From Spirogloea muscicola (Eukaryota; Streptophyta; Zygnematophyceae; Spirogloeales; Spirogloeaceae), in NCBI GenBank assembly GCA_009602725.1, contig WELB01000146.1, positions 276,854 through 297,953 on the forward strand: DNA of 21,100 bases, given 5' to 3'. Positions 1-10,446 of the stretch are shown one piece after another. The notes under the pieces are model-generated. The model was not told the DNA's origin. It saw only the letters and a list, made by a program, of their open reading frames with translations, and ran no database searches. Both the position numbers and the translations under genes were made by a program. Positions within the stretch are counted from its first letter, which is position 1. The number at the start of each line of letters is the position of its first letter.

Positions 1-500
1 TCCCCGCCGCTGCCGCCGCCGCCCGCTGCCGCCGCCGCGAGGCGCGCCACGAGACGCGCCGCGAGTCGCGGCGGCGGCGGTTGGCTCCTCGTCGGTGCCA
101 AGAGGCCCCGGGGGGTGCCGGCGCAACCGGCCCCGGGGCCAGGATGGCGACAGTGCCGCCAGACCTGGCGGCGCCGCCAACTCTGGCGACGCCGCCAGGC
201 CCCCGTTCCCCGTGACCCCCCCGCCTCCGCCAGCCGCGCCCGGCCCGCCAGATTAGGGCCACCCCCGCCAGGCCTGGGGGGCCGCACCGGGGCGAGATCC
301 CCCGGCGGCCAACCGATGCGCGCCACGCGGCATGGGGCCTCGCGCGTGGCCGCCCCGCCGCGTCGCGCACGTGCACCGCGGCCGCCGGGCCCGCCCCGCC
401 ACGTGGCCGCGCCGCCACGTGACGGCAGTTGCGCCGCCGGAGATTGCGGGGGGTCGGGGCGAATCTGGGTGCACCTTGCGGACATGCCACCGAGCTCATT
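1..500. other. Very GC-rich region without a recognised gene
   Basis: This stretch is dominated by GCC/CGG triplets and CpG-rich sequence. Open frames exist in several phases on both strands, but they read as Arg/Pro/Ala/Gly low complexity and resemble no family I know. Near 150-210 there are repeated palindromic pieces of the type GCCAGACCTGGC and CGCCGCCA. The composition and a cluster of CACGTG boxes would suit a promoter or CpG-rich 5' region of a gene lying left of the window. That is inference. Confidence 0.5.
368..421. promoter_or_regulatory. Cluster of three CACGTG (G-box/E-box) motifs
   Basis: Perfect palindromic CACGTG hexamers occur at 368-373, 400-405 and 416-421. In plants and algae CACGTG is the core recognised by bZIP and bHLH factors, often in light- or stress-regulated promoters. 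No flanking gene on either side within the window clearly uses this as a promoter, so the target gene may lie to the left. Assignment as a functional element is inference. Confidence 0.4.
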
Positions 501-504
501 GCCA

Positions 505-519
505 TTTTAGGGTTTAGGG
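505..519 (+). repeat. Short interstitial telomere-like repeat (TTTAGGG x2)
   Basis: The sequence TTTTAGGG is followed directly by TTTAGGG, giving two perfect units of the plant-type telomere repeat. It sits at the sharp boundary between the GC-rich block on the left and the normal-composition repeat region on the right. It is too short to be a telomere. Confidence 0.6.
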
Positions 520-620
520 CTGCTGAGAGTTTACTGAGGTCACTGAGAGTCCGCTTGCTGCTCTCGGTCCTTAGCACTCCTTCAGGCTCCTTCAGACCTT
601 GTCCATTCCAGAAAGACGAA

Positions 621-683
621 GAAGTGGCTCTCCCAATGGGGGCAAGGGCTGTGAGAAGCCAGCCCGAAAAGAATTGACAAGGT
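621..683 (+). repeat. Dispersed repeat copy 1 (63-base core)
   Basis: The core begins GAAGTGGCTCTCCCAATGGG and ends near AATTGACAAGGT. It is identical over 63 bases to the copy at 10337-10399. Directly after it, at about 689-735, lies a shorter and more diverged relative containing GGGCTCGCCCATTGAGG and AAAGAATGAGCAAAGG. This suggests an old tandem pair in which one unit decayed. Confidence 0.85.
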
Positions 684-1068
684 CCAGAAAGGGCTCGCCC
701 ATTGAGGTGCCAGCCCCAAAAAAAGAATGAGCAAAGGACGAGAAGGGGGCCAGGGGAAGCGCTAAGGAAAACAAGCACAACAAGAAACAAAGCAGCTACG
801 TATTACTCAGTAACCCCCTGCTAAGCAGCCTCAGGTCAGAGAAGCTAGGCTCCTGGAAGTGGGTCCCCTGGCCAGAGCCAGAGGCACTTTGGGCTGGCCT
901 CTCCCAGCGGTCCATGGCCCACGCCTTGCATCTGCGTGCTGGCCGTGCTCTGGCTGCGGCCTCCGGCTTTCGTCAGGGGGATAGTTTACCGGCAGCTAGT
1001 CTGTCGGATGTGAGGCTCCTCACTCGTAACTACTAAGTGGTCCATCCTCCCCCGTTCTGCCATAGCCT

Positions 1069-1178
1069 CTTCAGGCCCCGCAGTCGCTGCTTAGCTCGTA
1101 GTTTGGCCCCTTCGAACCTTGTCAATTCTTTTCGGGCTGGCTTCTCACAGCCCTTGCCCCCATTGGGAGAGCCACTTC
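1069..1178 (-). repeat. Dispersed repeat copy 2, full 110-base unit, inverted
   Basis: Read on the minus strand, this segment matches 10337-10446 base for base over 110 bases, including the 47-base tail after the core (starting TTCGAAGGGGCC and ending GGGGCCTGAAG). The nearby 24 bases at 989-1012 are also the exact reverse complement of 10503-10526. The two loci are therefore related copies in opposite orientation about 9.3 kb apart. Family identity is unknown; see findings. Confidence 0.9.
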
Positions 1179-1183
1179 TTCTC

Positions 1184-1500
1184 CCAGCCACCAGTTGATC
1201 TGGCCGCGCTTGCTTCTTGCACCAGCTGGTGGCTTGAGAACCCAAGAAACGAAGGGGTGCAATTTGGTTGCGGGCTCGGGCAAGTGCTGCCAGATATAGC
1301 TAAGATGCAACGGGCTGAGCTCTGCTTTGAGAAGAGCAAGCACATGACCAGCTTCACGCAACCACCACATGAGAGCGGATAAGAGGGTGATTGATCTCGT
1401 GGGATGGATGTGGTTGATATCCCTTCCTCTTTACAAGCCTCATCCAACGATAGCTCTGCATGGTGTGTCAGAAAGCAAGCGCGGCCAGATTAACTGGGGT
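1184..1500. repeat. Imperfect inverted-repeat pair (arms about 30-35 bases)
   Basis: The arm at 1187-1216 contains CCAGTTGATCTGGCCGCGCT. Its near-perfect reverse complement lies at 1471-1498 (AGCAAGCGCGGCCAGATTAA and following bases), with about one mismatch over the central part. The interval between the arms is about 250 bases and shows no gene. This could be a small non-autonomous element or a foldback remnant. It abuts repeat copy 2. Confidence 0.55.
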
Positions 1501-1942
1501 GTGTCAGAAGCTGTGTATTGTGGTTGGCTGGCGCTGGCAACCTGATCCCTCGGCTACGCTGCTGTACACCATCTGCTCTTGCACCCTAATATTGCAGTTC
1601 TACTTAAACAAGTCTCAATTTCCATTGCTCCTGTTGTACTTTCATAAGTCGATGCAAGCACCAAGCACTGGACGTGCATAGCTGTGCAGCACCTTTGTCA
1701 CGTCACGTATGCTTTTTGTTTCTTGACATCTCACAGTCTTACTGGGACATCAATGTCAATCGCTCATGCTCCAAATGGGCAACTTGAGGATTTTAATAGC
1801 TTCAATCACTTGGCCCTATCTGCCACAGAGTCAAGACGCCAGATGCTGGAGGAACAATGTCATTGAGCTGGTTGTCTTCAATAGCCACGCGTGACTCCTA
1901 CAGTAGCCATACAGAATGGGCGGCCGCTTGCTTGCTCTCTCA

Positions 1943-4900
1943 TCAAGCGAGGGAGTTCTGCACTCTCTCTAACAATCGCAGAACCTGCTCTACAGGCACT
2001 GCACCCATCCCGCCTAACTCTGGCCCCACAAAAAGGCCCCCTGCGTGGTGGCCGAGAGACATTGTCGGCTGGCCTGCCAGCACTGCCAGCTGCTGATGCG
2101 TCGTGAGCTCCAGAAATTGGCACAGCATGTCGCCGTCAAGCACACCGAGGGTCTCGGTGGCATGCCAAAGGCCAGGCGGTGTGCAGTAGCGGTATCTCGC
2201 GTGGTTGTTCCCTAGAAGGGGCGCCGTGAGCGGGAATGCCACTAGCCGCTCCTGCACCGCTTTCAGCAGGTGGTACTCACTTCTGGAAATATCAGACTCA
2301 ATGTAAGCGTTCAAAGTCCTGTCAAACATTGAAGCCCGACTAAAACAGCAATGCTAGATTGCTTGTAATCAAAAAATGCTGCAACAAACTTGCCTTCACA
2401 AAAGCAAGATCATGCCACAGCAAAGGGTTGCGTACCGGGTGAGGCCAAGAAAGAGGACAACCGAGCCAAGCATGGTGCCAGCAACTAAGGAGGGGGGTTG
2501 AACGGAGGCCAAGGATGCAGACGAGGCTTCGCCTTCTTTCTCTAGTGGAGCTCGGTACGCCAACGAACCCTGCACGGGCAGAGAAGACAACTAGGGAGGC
2601 GTTGGAGCAGGACCTACGTGTACGGGGTCACAAGCTCCACAAGGATCTGCCACTTAAGTCCAAAAGAAGACATGGGCAATCAGATGGGCAAGCTAGAAAA
2701 AGACTCTTGTAAGAGCCGCAGGGAGTGGAGATCGCAGATTGACCTTGCGGATTCGCAACGCAATTTCTCCCATGTTGTACGAGCAAGCAACACTCAGGTT
2801 CCTCTCAGGGCTGCAGCCTTCCTGGGCAATGCCACGCTCTGGTCGGCAGAGCTCCACAAAACGTCCAGAGCGGTCCACGGCCGCCGTTTCCTCGCTGCGT
2901 GTCATGACGCAGTCAGCCACCAGCCGCTGCTGAGGGTCGCACAGGAGCTGCTCCAACCTGCCGGTGTCCTGCCAGATACAAGCTTGGATTCAGACTAGAG
3001 GCTGGCACCGTTGTTTGGCAGCCCTTATTGCCACAAGGACCACAGTAGGACTCAGCAGCTAGTGATGTAAAAACCTTGACAAAGTCCTCTACTTCGACTT
3101 CTTCCTGTCACTAGCAAACCTATAAAGGAGACACCTTGAGTGATACTTGCACAAACAACTGCCAACGACAACTACCAAGCCCTGTTTCACATTACATGAA
3201 TCCCTTCTTCACTTTTCCATTTCTTATGCAAGCGGAAAGGTGCAGTCTTTTCCACGCTCTTCATGCAGGAGGAGAAGTCTCAGGTGCAATATGCCTCCAT
3301 GTGGTATGAAGCGTCTAGATGGGACGGAGGCAAGGGAGCCACTGGCTTCTTTAGATACCTCTCGGAAGGAGTAGACAAGGATACCGTCGCGGCAGTCCCC
3401 CACTGCAATCCTCGCCAGGTGGCAGTCCAGCGTAAGGATGGGGAACCTCGTGCGCGTGCACGCCAGTCGCTTGAGGCGCTGCATTGTCAGGTTGGGTGCG
3501 AGACTGTTGTGCAGGTTCTTGGCCCTCGCCACGTGCTCCACCGTGGACGAGGACGAGGACGGGCCAACGCCGTCGCTTGGCTGCTGCAGCGCGAAGCAGA
3601 AGAGATAGTTGCCAGCGGCAGCCAGAAGATACTGGCCCAGGTACGGGGCGACGCAGGCGACAGCGCCTGGGAGCTGGAGGCTGCTCTGCAGGACAGGCTG
3701 CCAGCCGACGCCAGTGGCCACCGAGCCCTGCCACACCGAGAAGGATGCGGCAGCACAAAAGGCAGCAGAAGCGTAAGGGTTGCCCCCAGAGGATGTGGAG
3801 CACGTCTTGCCTTGTCATGGCTACTGCCATCTGGAACCTGGGAAGCAATAGCTAATTCATCACTGTCTGAGATCCACAGGTCCTACATTGAAGCTTGGTA
3901 GAACATAAAGTCGATGCTAGTACTGCGTACTCCATACTGACCTGGCCCTTGCCCACACCGGGAGCTTCTGGTTGATACCATGTTCTCACGGTGTCCAAGT
4001 CAGGCGCTGGCGTGGGTAGCGCGGGTGGGCCCCCTAGCCCAGGCCCCGACACCCCGACCCTGGGACGCGTTTGGTGCTTCGACACCATGTGGAAGATGAG
4101 GAGCCGGCCTCTGCGCAGGAGTCAGCGGCAGGAGAGAACTCTGATGTTGCGAAGATTGACTTCCCAGGATAGCTGGTGACACAGAACTGGGATGCTACGA
4201 TAACTCGGGTGCAATATACAGTAATTGAGACTCAATTGTCCTAATATATGTCCTTATTGGGGTTCAGTTAGTTGCTGGAGCACCTCCCGGACTCCCCGCT
4301 CAAGGATACGGAGGGCTCTACATCGAAGCCGGTCCCAACGACCACCAGCTGCTCTGCTCCCTGCTTCCAGACCTGCAGCGACATGGCCAGCTCGCCCTCC
4401 TCGAAGCTGCGACGCAAGGTGGGAGCACGATCTGAGATGACGGCCACTATGCAACCACTATGCTTGCCGACAGAGGCCACAAGCATTTGTGTGCAAACAA
4501 TTGCTGCAAACCTGTACTTTCAAAGCCAGGAGCATGCACTAAGAGCATGCCTTGAACCTTCAAGGGACGCACATGAAGCTGGCATGCACGACGCCGCTGA
4601 TGGGATCGATGGCCCGCAGCTCAGAGACGCGGCGTTCGGAGGCGTTGATCAGGGACGCACTGCCGCTCCTCTTCCCCGTGCTGCAGCCGTTAACCAGCTT
4701 CTCTCTGCTGCGCGTCCTCGAGCAGATGACCAACAACGTGTTCGACGCATCGTGAAAGACGAGGCGTCGTGGCGTTGAGCCCAGCGGCAGCGTCTGCAGA
4801 TTCAGGCGCTTTGACTGCTCCATCTCCACCTGCCCTCCACATCAAGCGCTTGAGCATCAGGGTATGCAACTTAACAATTCAATGCCTCGAACTGCAGATG

Positions 4901-7900
4901 AGGTACCTTATGGAGCTAATTGAATTGCATAATTGCTGTCTCAGCAAGGCTGAACCACTTTGTGCTGGACAGCCACAGCCACTGTGCACAAGCCGCCTAC
5001 GTCATGAGGGAAAGGTAGAGCTGACCAGGTGCAGGCAGCGGTCGGAGACGAGGACGAGGCCGCGCGGGCACTCGGCGCAGCTGACAGCCGTGGCGTGCGC
5101 TGTGGGCGGAAAGGAGATGGACGTGGTCGCAATGCGCTGACTGTGCCGCGCTGTCTGCAGCAGCCATGGTCGGTCGCTGAGCGCCACAATGTTGGCGCGC
5201 AGGCTCGCCTCCAGCGGCACAAGTGACACAGGCGATGCGCCGATGCGCCGCTCTGCCACCAGCAGGAGCGCCGCGGCGGCCTGGTCATGGACAAGTCCCC
5301 CGTCTTCGTCCATCTTGTCATTGGAGGACCCCAACGACGACGGCAGGTCATCGGCAGGCCAGTCCTCGTCCATCGCGTCGTCCACTGTCTCGACATCACC
5401 ACCATCTCCCTGCTGCTGCCTTGCCTCCTCAGAGCTTGGCGCGCTGCCATTGGAGGCTAGCCAAGGGGCTCGGCTGCTGGCCGTCTCAGCAGCGCTAGCC
5501 AGCAGCGTCATGTTACACGGCTGGCGCAGCACTGGTGGGGGCTTGCCGCTGGGGCCGCCGCTGGCCGCGCGGTCAGAAGGTGCCGGTGCAGCGCCAGGCC
5601 ACTCAAATCGCAGCAGCATGCCGTTGCGCAGGCCCGCGAGCACGTACAAGCGGTCGAAGAATGCAAGCCGGACGCTCTCTGGCACGCAACCGCCGAGTGC
5701 CATGCCGCCCGTCACCTTGAGGCGCAGCGACGCGGTAGCCAGGACGCCGAACTCTTCGCCAGGTGCAAGCGACAGGATCTGGATGGACGGGTGGTGCGTG
5801 CCAGTGACGCAGACCAGTCGCGGGCTGGCATTGGCAGCGACGGGGGAGGGGGAAGGTTGGGGGTCATGTGAAGGCAACGAGGAGTCGGAGGAGGAGGAGG
5901 AGGGAGGGAAGGCATCGCCGGCCTGTCCGTCGCCAGCCGCCCTTTTCGCAGCGAGCGGGTAGTCCTCCTCAGGTATGGAGATGCACGATAGCTCGGCACT
6001 GACTTGGCAACGCCGCAGCTCCCTGAGCCGCAGCACCACGAGGCTGCCACCACCACCAGGCTGCGAGTCAACCTCGGCGGCCAGCATGAGGAGCAGCCGC
6101 GGCTGCGGAAGCGCCACCAGCACGAAGCCTTCTGCAACGGCGCCCACACTCACGCACGCCCCGGGCGCGACCGCCGCCGCAGGGCTCCAGGCCGTCACGC
6201 AGGGCGCCGTGCCGGGCCAGCCAGCCGAGTGGGCTCCAGTCGTCGGGCGGCACAGCCGCACCTCGTGTGCTGAGACCTGCCATCGCAGCGGCGGTCTTGT
6301 GTCAACACAAGTGATGGTCCTATGGTGCGTCTTGTGTAACACGAACGGCCCACTTAAGGCACGAAGTGAAGCCCCATACCTCTGGGGCAAGGTAAATTTT
6401 GTTGCCGACTGCAGCTCCTATGCAGTGCAGGCAAGATGGGGGCACCAAGGCAACGCCAGGAAGGGCAAGGCAAGGCACGGCAAGACAAGGAAGGGCAAGG
6501 CATAAAGAGATGAGCTCAGGCGGCAGCAGAGGCAGAACAAGGCAAGGCGAAGCAAAGCAGAGGCAGTGTCAGGTCCAAGTTTGGCAGCTGACCTGAGCAA
6601 GCCAGCCATCGCGAATGCGGCCGCAGGCGATCGTCGAGGCCCCGAGGTGCAGGCCACTGTGGTCGGAGATGTCATCGAACGTCGGCCCCACAGAAAGCAC
6701 GCGCGTCTCCGCCACAAACGACATGACGAGAAAGGCATGGTGCGTATCTTCACGCAGCATGCGCAGCGTCCACGTTCCCACCATGCCCTCATACACAGCT
6801 GGCGTCGAGAGCAGGCGCTCTACCCTGCATTCCAGTAGGCAATCAGCCAGCTGACTATTCACATCTTCTGTGACTTCTTAGGCTTCAATTGCTGTGTCAG
6901 TTCGTCTACAGAAAGGTAACTCCAGAGGCTGAAGGAGGATCCTGGGTTGCAGGGATGATTGTCAAAAATTGAGTATCTGCCAAAGCAAGTGGAGGGCAAC
7001 TTCAGCTGACCTGATGCCATTCCTGACGACGCGAATGGAGCCGCCATCACCAAGGCCGCAGGCGGCAAACATCTGATCTTGCTTCTCGTTGTGGTAGTCC
7101 ACGAGCACAAAGTCAGAGATGGGTGCGATGGAGTGCAGCGCCTCGACCCGTGCCAGCCGCCGATCGCGACGCACCACCAGCAACGCACCGTCGCCCATCT
7201 CGCCCGGCGCCAGGATCATACCGCCGGGCAGCCAGAGCAGCACGCTGGGCATCGGCTGCAGCCGCGAGCACGGCCCCAGCACGAGCTTCGGGCCACGGTG
7301 GGACCTGCATGCAAGAGGAGGTGCTGCACCTCCTGCCAATCAGTCACCGTCCAGGTGTCACTGCTGCAATACAGCGGTTCAGCAGCTTGGCCCAGAAAAG
7401 TTAGACCCTTAAGTCAGGAGATGGCCAGCCTAGACAATGGTTTACCTCTAAGTACCCTTCATAGTATCCAGGTAACATGCAGAGCCACTTGTTCAGTCAC
7501 AAGAACACCTTCACCTTGGTAGTGTTTAACAGCAATTGCTAAGCACTGGTTTGGAGCAAGCAGCTGATGAAGTGAGGTGACTGTGTATGACATCAAGGCC
7601 AGGGTGGTCCAGGGTTTGGGTCCTCAGTGGACTGTCGTACTCCTCAATGGCGACCATCTGCAGGCAGCCGCGGTCAGTGCCGACGACGAGTGCCCCGCTG
7701 CCAGGCTCCCAGCTCCATGCGCACAGCACAGGGCGGTCCTCCTCCTGCCCGCCACCACTGCCGGTGGCGGCGGCGTCCTTCCTCCGCCGCCTCGCTTTGC
7801 CGCTGCTCTCGGCGCCCTGCCATGGCCCGGTGTGCTCGGCGCCGCTGGGCCCGATGCCGTGCGCAGGCGGCCGAAGCGGCGACCTCGACATGCCGTCCCA

Positions 7901-9980
7901 GTGCTGCTGCCGGAACATGCTGTCGAGGTCGACCGCCAGATACTCCATGCCGGCCTCCACCGTGCCGTGCACGCCTGCAAGGTCGTTGCCGGTCCTGACA
8001 CCGTCACCACAGCCGCCATGTTCGTCCAGCATGGCCTCATCGTCGTTCCCCTCGCCCCCCCTCCTCCCCTCTCCTGGGTCTTCCTCTTCCTCCCTCCCGC
8101 TCCCTCCTCCCTCCTCCCCGAGCTGCTGCAACAACCAGCGTGCATACCGCAGCGCGCCCTGCTCGCCGCCGCAGCCGCGGCTGGCGCCGCCAACAGCTTG
8201 TGCAGCCGCGCTGCCGTGCCTGTCAAGCCGGGGTGGCAAGCGGCCGGGCCTCTCCTCCCATCTCCCCGCCTGCTCTTTGCCCTTCTTCAGCCGGCCGCCA
8301 CCTTCCGCTGCCGCCATGGCATCCACCGGACATGAACCCGCCGCTGCCGACGTCCCCGCACTCATGCCACTGCAACGCCGCTCAGCATCCTCCGAGCTCT
8401 CTGTGGGTTCCTGGTCGCCGCAGCCGGCAAGGAGCGGCACGGTGGAGACGAAGTGCGGCGATGCAGGGTCGGAGCAGTCGAGGAGCACGAGCGCGCCGGC
8501 GCAGGCGAGGAGCAGTGCTCCCTCGGGTGCGGCCGGGGGCGGCGGCGCCTGCAGCAGCGTCGTGACGAGGGGCTCCCCGTGCGACGGGGCCAGCGGGAAG
8601 TGCGCCAGCCGGCGCACCACCTGCAGCCGCGCGTCGTACGCTAGAAGCTCCACCTCGTTGCCAAGGCCGGCCCGCCTGCGCTTGCCAGCAGCCGACGACC
8701 ACCACCGCCGCTAAAGTCAGTCTCAGCAAAAAATATGAGCGAGGCTAAGTTGATTGAATCTCTTAAGAATTCACGATGACTCAGAAAGGTACTGGTAATA
8801 GACAAGGATTACACGGGTTACACGTTGGAGGCTGCAGCTCGCCTGTGGAGGAGGACGGCAAGGACGAGCGCAGGATGGGCGGGGTCGACGGCCGGCGGCG
8901 ACAGCGCGGTCGCCGCGCCGCCCTCGCGCTGCGGGCCGACAAACGCCATGCTCCAGATGGTCCCCCAGCGTGGCGGCGGGGCGCCGTCGGCGGCGCCCGC
9001 GACATGCGCCAGAGCGGGCTCTGCCCTCCATGCCGCCTCCGGGAGGCCGAGCGGGTCACCAGAGTACACCACGCCCTGCTCCGAAGCAGAGCTGGCAGTC
9101 AGCTGGCAGCCAGTGTCCTGCGCCGGAGGACAGCGCTCCACTAGCAATGGCCACCGCAACCGACAGGAAGGCGTCTGGCCTGGACCTTCTCGACGATCCG
9201 GTCCTTGGCCTGCGGCGTGGCAGCAAAGATGCCGACGCGGTCCTCGAACGCGGCTACTGCCACCGCCCTTCCCCTGAAGGCCCCACAGGCGTCGCCGCCA
9301 CCGCCGGCGTTGGTGGCGGAGGTTGGCGGCGGGACCGCGCGACAAGCTCCTGCTAGATGGACGGCGGCCATAGCACAGCAGGGCGCAGTGGGGAGGGCTG
9401 GCTCGTACGTCGGCTCCACGGCGAGCAGGCGCCCGAGCGAGTGGCGGTCGAACCCCGGCTCGGCGATGGCCACATGGGACACCGCCAAGAACCTGGCGTT
9501 GCCGCGGCAGCGCGTGAGGCCCGGTGGGACTAACGCCGCCGCGGCTGAGGAGCAGGCCACGACCGCCAACGGCGGGGCGGCGCTGGCGGCGCCGACCTGT
9601 GGGCCTCGATGTTGAAGGCGAGGAAGGAGAGCTTGCCCGAGTCCGAGAGCAGGACGAGGAGGTCCTTGCCCTGCGGCGGCAGCGGCGGCGACGGCGGCGG
9701 CCGCAGTGGCCAGAGAGAGAGAAACTCAGACCGGTGACAAGGGACGGCCAGGACGAACGCCACAGTGGCGGCGGCGGCGGCAGCGGCGGACCTGGAGCGC
9801 GGGCGAGCGCCCCGCGGCGGCGGGCGAGTAGAAGGGCAGGATGCGGAGGTCCCGGATGGAGCCGAACACCGGCTGCTCGGCGACGGACTGCAGCGTGCCG
9901 CCGACCACCGCCAGCAGCTCCAGCGCCGTCTCCTGAAAGCCAAGGCCGCGCCCTCGCCGTGAGGCGCGGAGGGAGGCCCA

Positions 9981-10012
<32 letters not shown>

Positions 10013-10123
10013 ATCGGCGGCCAACGCCATGCCCTGCGGCTGGCGAAAGACTACGGCTGCTGATGTTGAAGGAGCGGCAGTGGAAGCCAGCCAGGTGCAT
10101 GGCGCGCGGGCGTTCGTGACCAT
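1943..10123 (-). CDS. CPSF-A/MMS1_N family protein (DDB1/SF3B3-like, At3g11960 type)
   Basis: The protein belongs to the WD40-like beta-propeller superfamily of CPSF160, SF3B3 and DDB1; the precise role of the At3g11960 clade is not known to me. Exons (minus): 9932-9792, 9670-9597, 9492-9186, 9117-8824, 8653 or 8680-7641, 7304-7011, 6824-6593, 6276-5026, 4829-4569, 4399-4284, 4110-3942, 3805-3359, 2968-2744, 2569-2436, 2282-1943 (stop TGA). All have GT-AG borders and matching phases, giving 1,765 codons plus stop. Visible motifs, from N- to C-terminus, are LLSDSGKLSFLAF, GTIWSMAF, WSWEP, FLVMSFVAETRVLSVG, GLRNGMLLRFEW, LSDRPWLLQTAR, CLHLVEM, LGSTPRR, RIAVGDCRDGILVYSF, CDPQQRLVADC, NMGEIAL, AGTMLGSVVLF, GVLDGDMLCQFLELT and a final LLERVQ. 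The protein is longer than the plant form because of acidic and Gly-rich insertions, mainly in the 8653-7641 exon. The first exon is uncertain; an ATG at 10123 with donor at 9982 fits by phase only and would imply a 50-base intron. The boundaries near 3805 and 8653/8680 are tentative. Confidence 0.88.
6430..6567 (+). repeat. Purine-rich GGCAAG-type minisatellite in an intron
   Basis: Degenerate GGCAA/GGAAGG units fill most of the intron 6277-6592 of the CPSF-A gene. The 15-mer AGGAAGGGCAAGGCA occurs at 6458-6472 and again at 6488-6502, giving a 30-base period. On the transcribed strand it is pyrimidine-rich (TTGCC/TTCC) and lies towards the donor side of the intron. Confidence 0.7.
7316..7334. 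repeat. Perfect 19-base palindrome next to a 3' splice site
   Basis: AGGAGGTGC and GCACCTCCT are exact reverse complements separated by one base. The palindrome lies inside the CPSF-A intron 7305-7640, about ten bases upstream of the acceptor AG at 7306-7305 in the direction of transcription. It could form a hairpin over the region where branch point and polypyrimidine tract are expected. Confidence 0.6.
9981..10012 (+). repeat. (CGG)n trinucleotide tract
   Basis: A run of about ten CGG triplets. On the minus strand it reads as poly-alanine in the frame of the tentative first exon of the CPSF-A gene (ATG at 10123). It may be coding or part of a 5' intron. Confidence 0.8.
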
Positions 10124-10269
10124 GTTGGCGGAGCCACAGGCAGGCTGGGGAGACGGGGCGCCAGTAGTACCCCCGTGTGAGCGATGGGAAGTCGCATAAG
10201 CCGAGGGGGAAAAAGAGACGAAGCAGGGCTGTAAAGGTCGGTTTGTGTCTCGGTTTGCTTGTTCCAAAG

Positions 10270-10332
10270 AAAGTGGCTCTCCCAATGGGGGGCAGGGGCT
10301 GTGAGCAGCCAGCCCGACATGAACTGACAAGA
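10270..10332 (+). repeat. Dispersed repeat copy 3 (diverged core)
   Basis: The same core as copies 1 and 4 but with several substitutions, for example GGGGGGCAGGGG in place of GGGGGCAAGGG, and GACATGAACTGACAAG in place of GAAAAGAATTGACAAG. It lacks the 47-base tail. The divergence shows it is older than the neighbouring identical copies. Confidence 0.8.
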
Positions 10333-10336
10333 AGAA

Positions 10337-10446
10337 GAAGTGGCTCTCCCAATGGGGGCAAGGGCTGTGAGAAGCCAGCCCGAAAAGAATTGACAAGGTT
10401 CGAAGGGGCCAAACTACGAGCTAAGCAGCGACTGCGGGGCCTGAAG
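10337..10446 (+). repeat. Dispersed repeat copy 4, full 110-base unit
   Basis: The 63-base core is followed by the 47-base tail, then another core begins at 10446, giving a 109-base tandem period. It is base-for-base the reverse complement of 1069-1178. Within the unit, TGGCTCTCCCAATGG (10341) and GGTTCGAAGG (10397) vaguely resemble RNA polymerase III A and B boxes, but the B-box match is incomplete. Confidence 0.9.

Larger units (their letters stand above)
520..1942. other. Repeat-rich intergenic region downstream of the CPSF-A gene
   Basis: No gene is recognised here. Open frames are short and most are readings through the dispersed repeat copies at 621-683 and 1069-1178. The part next to 1943 (about 1500-1942) must contain the 3' UTR of the minus-strand CPSF-A gene. 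I could not place its polyadenylation site with confidence. Confidence 0.5.

Noticed and set aside
5189-5962. 257-codon plus-strand open frame
   Set aside because: Antisense shadow of the long minus-strand exon 6276-5026, which carries conserved family motifs.
7587-8714. 375-codon plus-strand open frame opposite the CPSF-A exon
   Set aside because: It is the complement of a GC3-rich coding exon with clear homology on the minus strand. Its own translation is Ser/Pro/Arg low complexity with no motifs.
8818-10014. 398-codon minus-strand open frame as one exon
   Set aside because: Only its 3' part (9117-8824) has homology. The rest is out of frame relative to the conserved exons 9492-9186, 9670-9597 and 9932-9792 and reads as Pro/Arg low complexity.
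10397-10408. tRNA gene suggested by GGTTCGAAGG
   Set aside because: No cloverleaf can be drawn around it, and the motif recurs as part of the dispersed repeat; at most a SINE-like B-box remnant.
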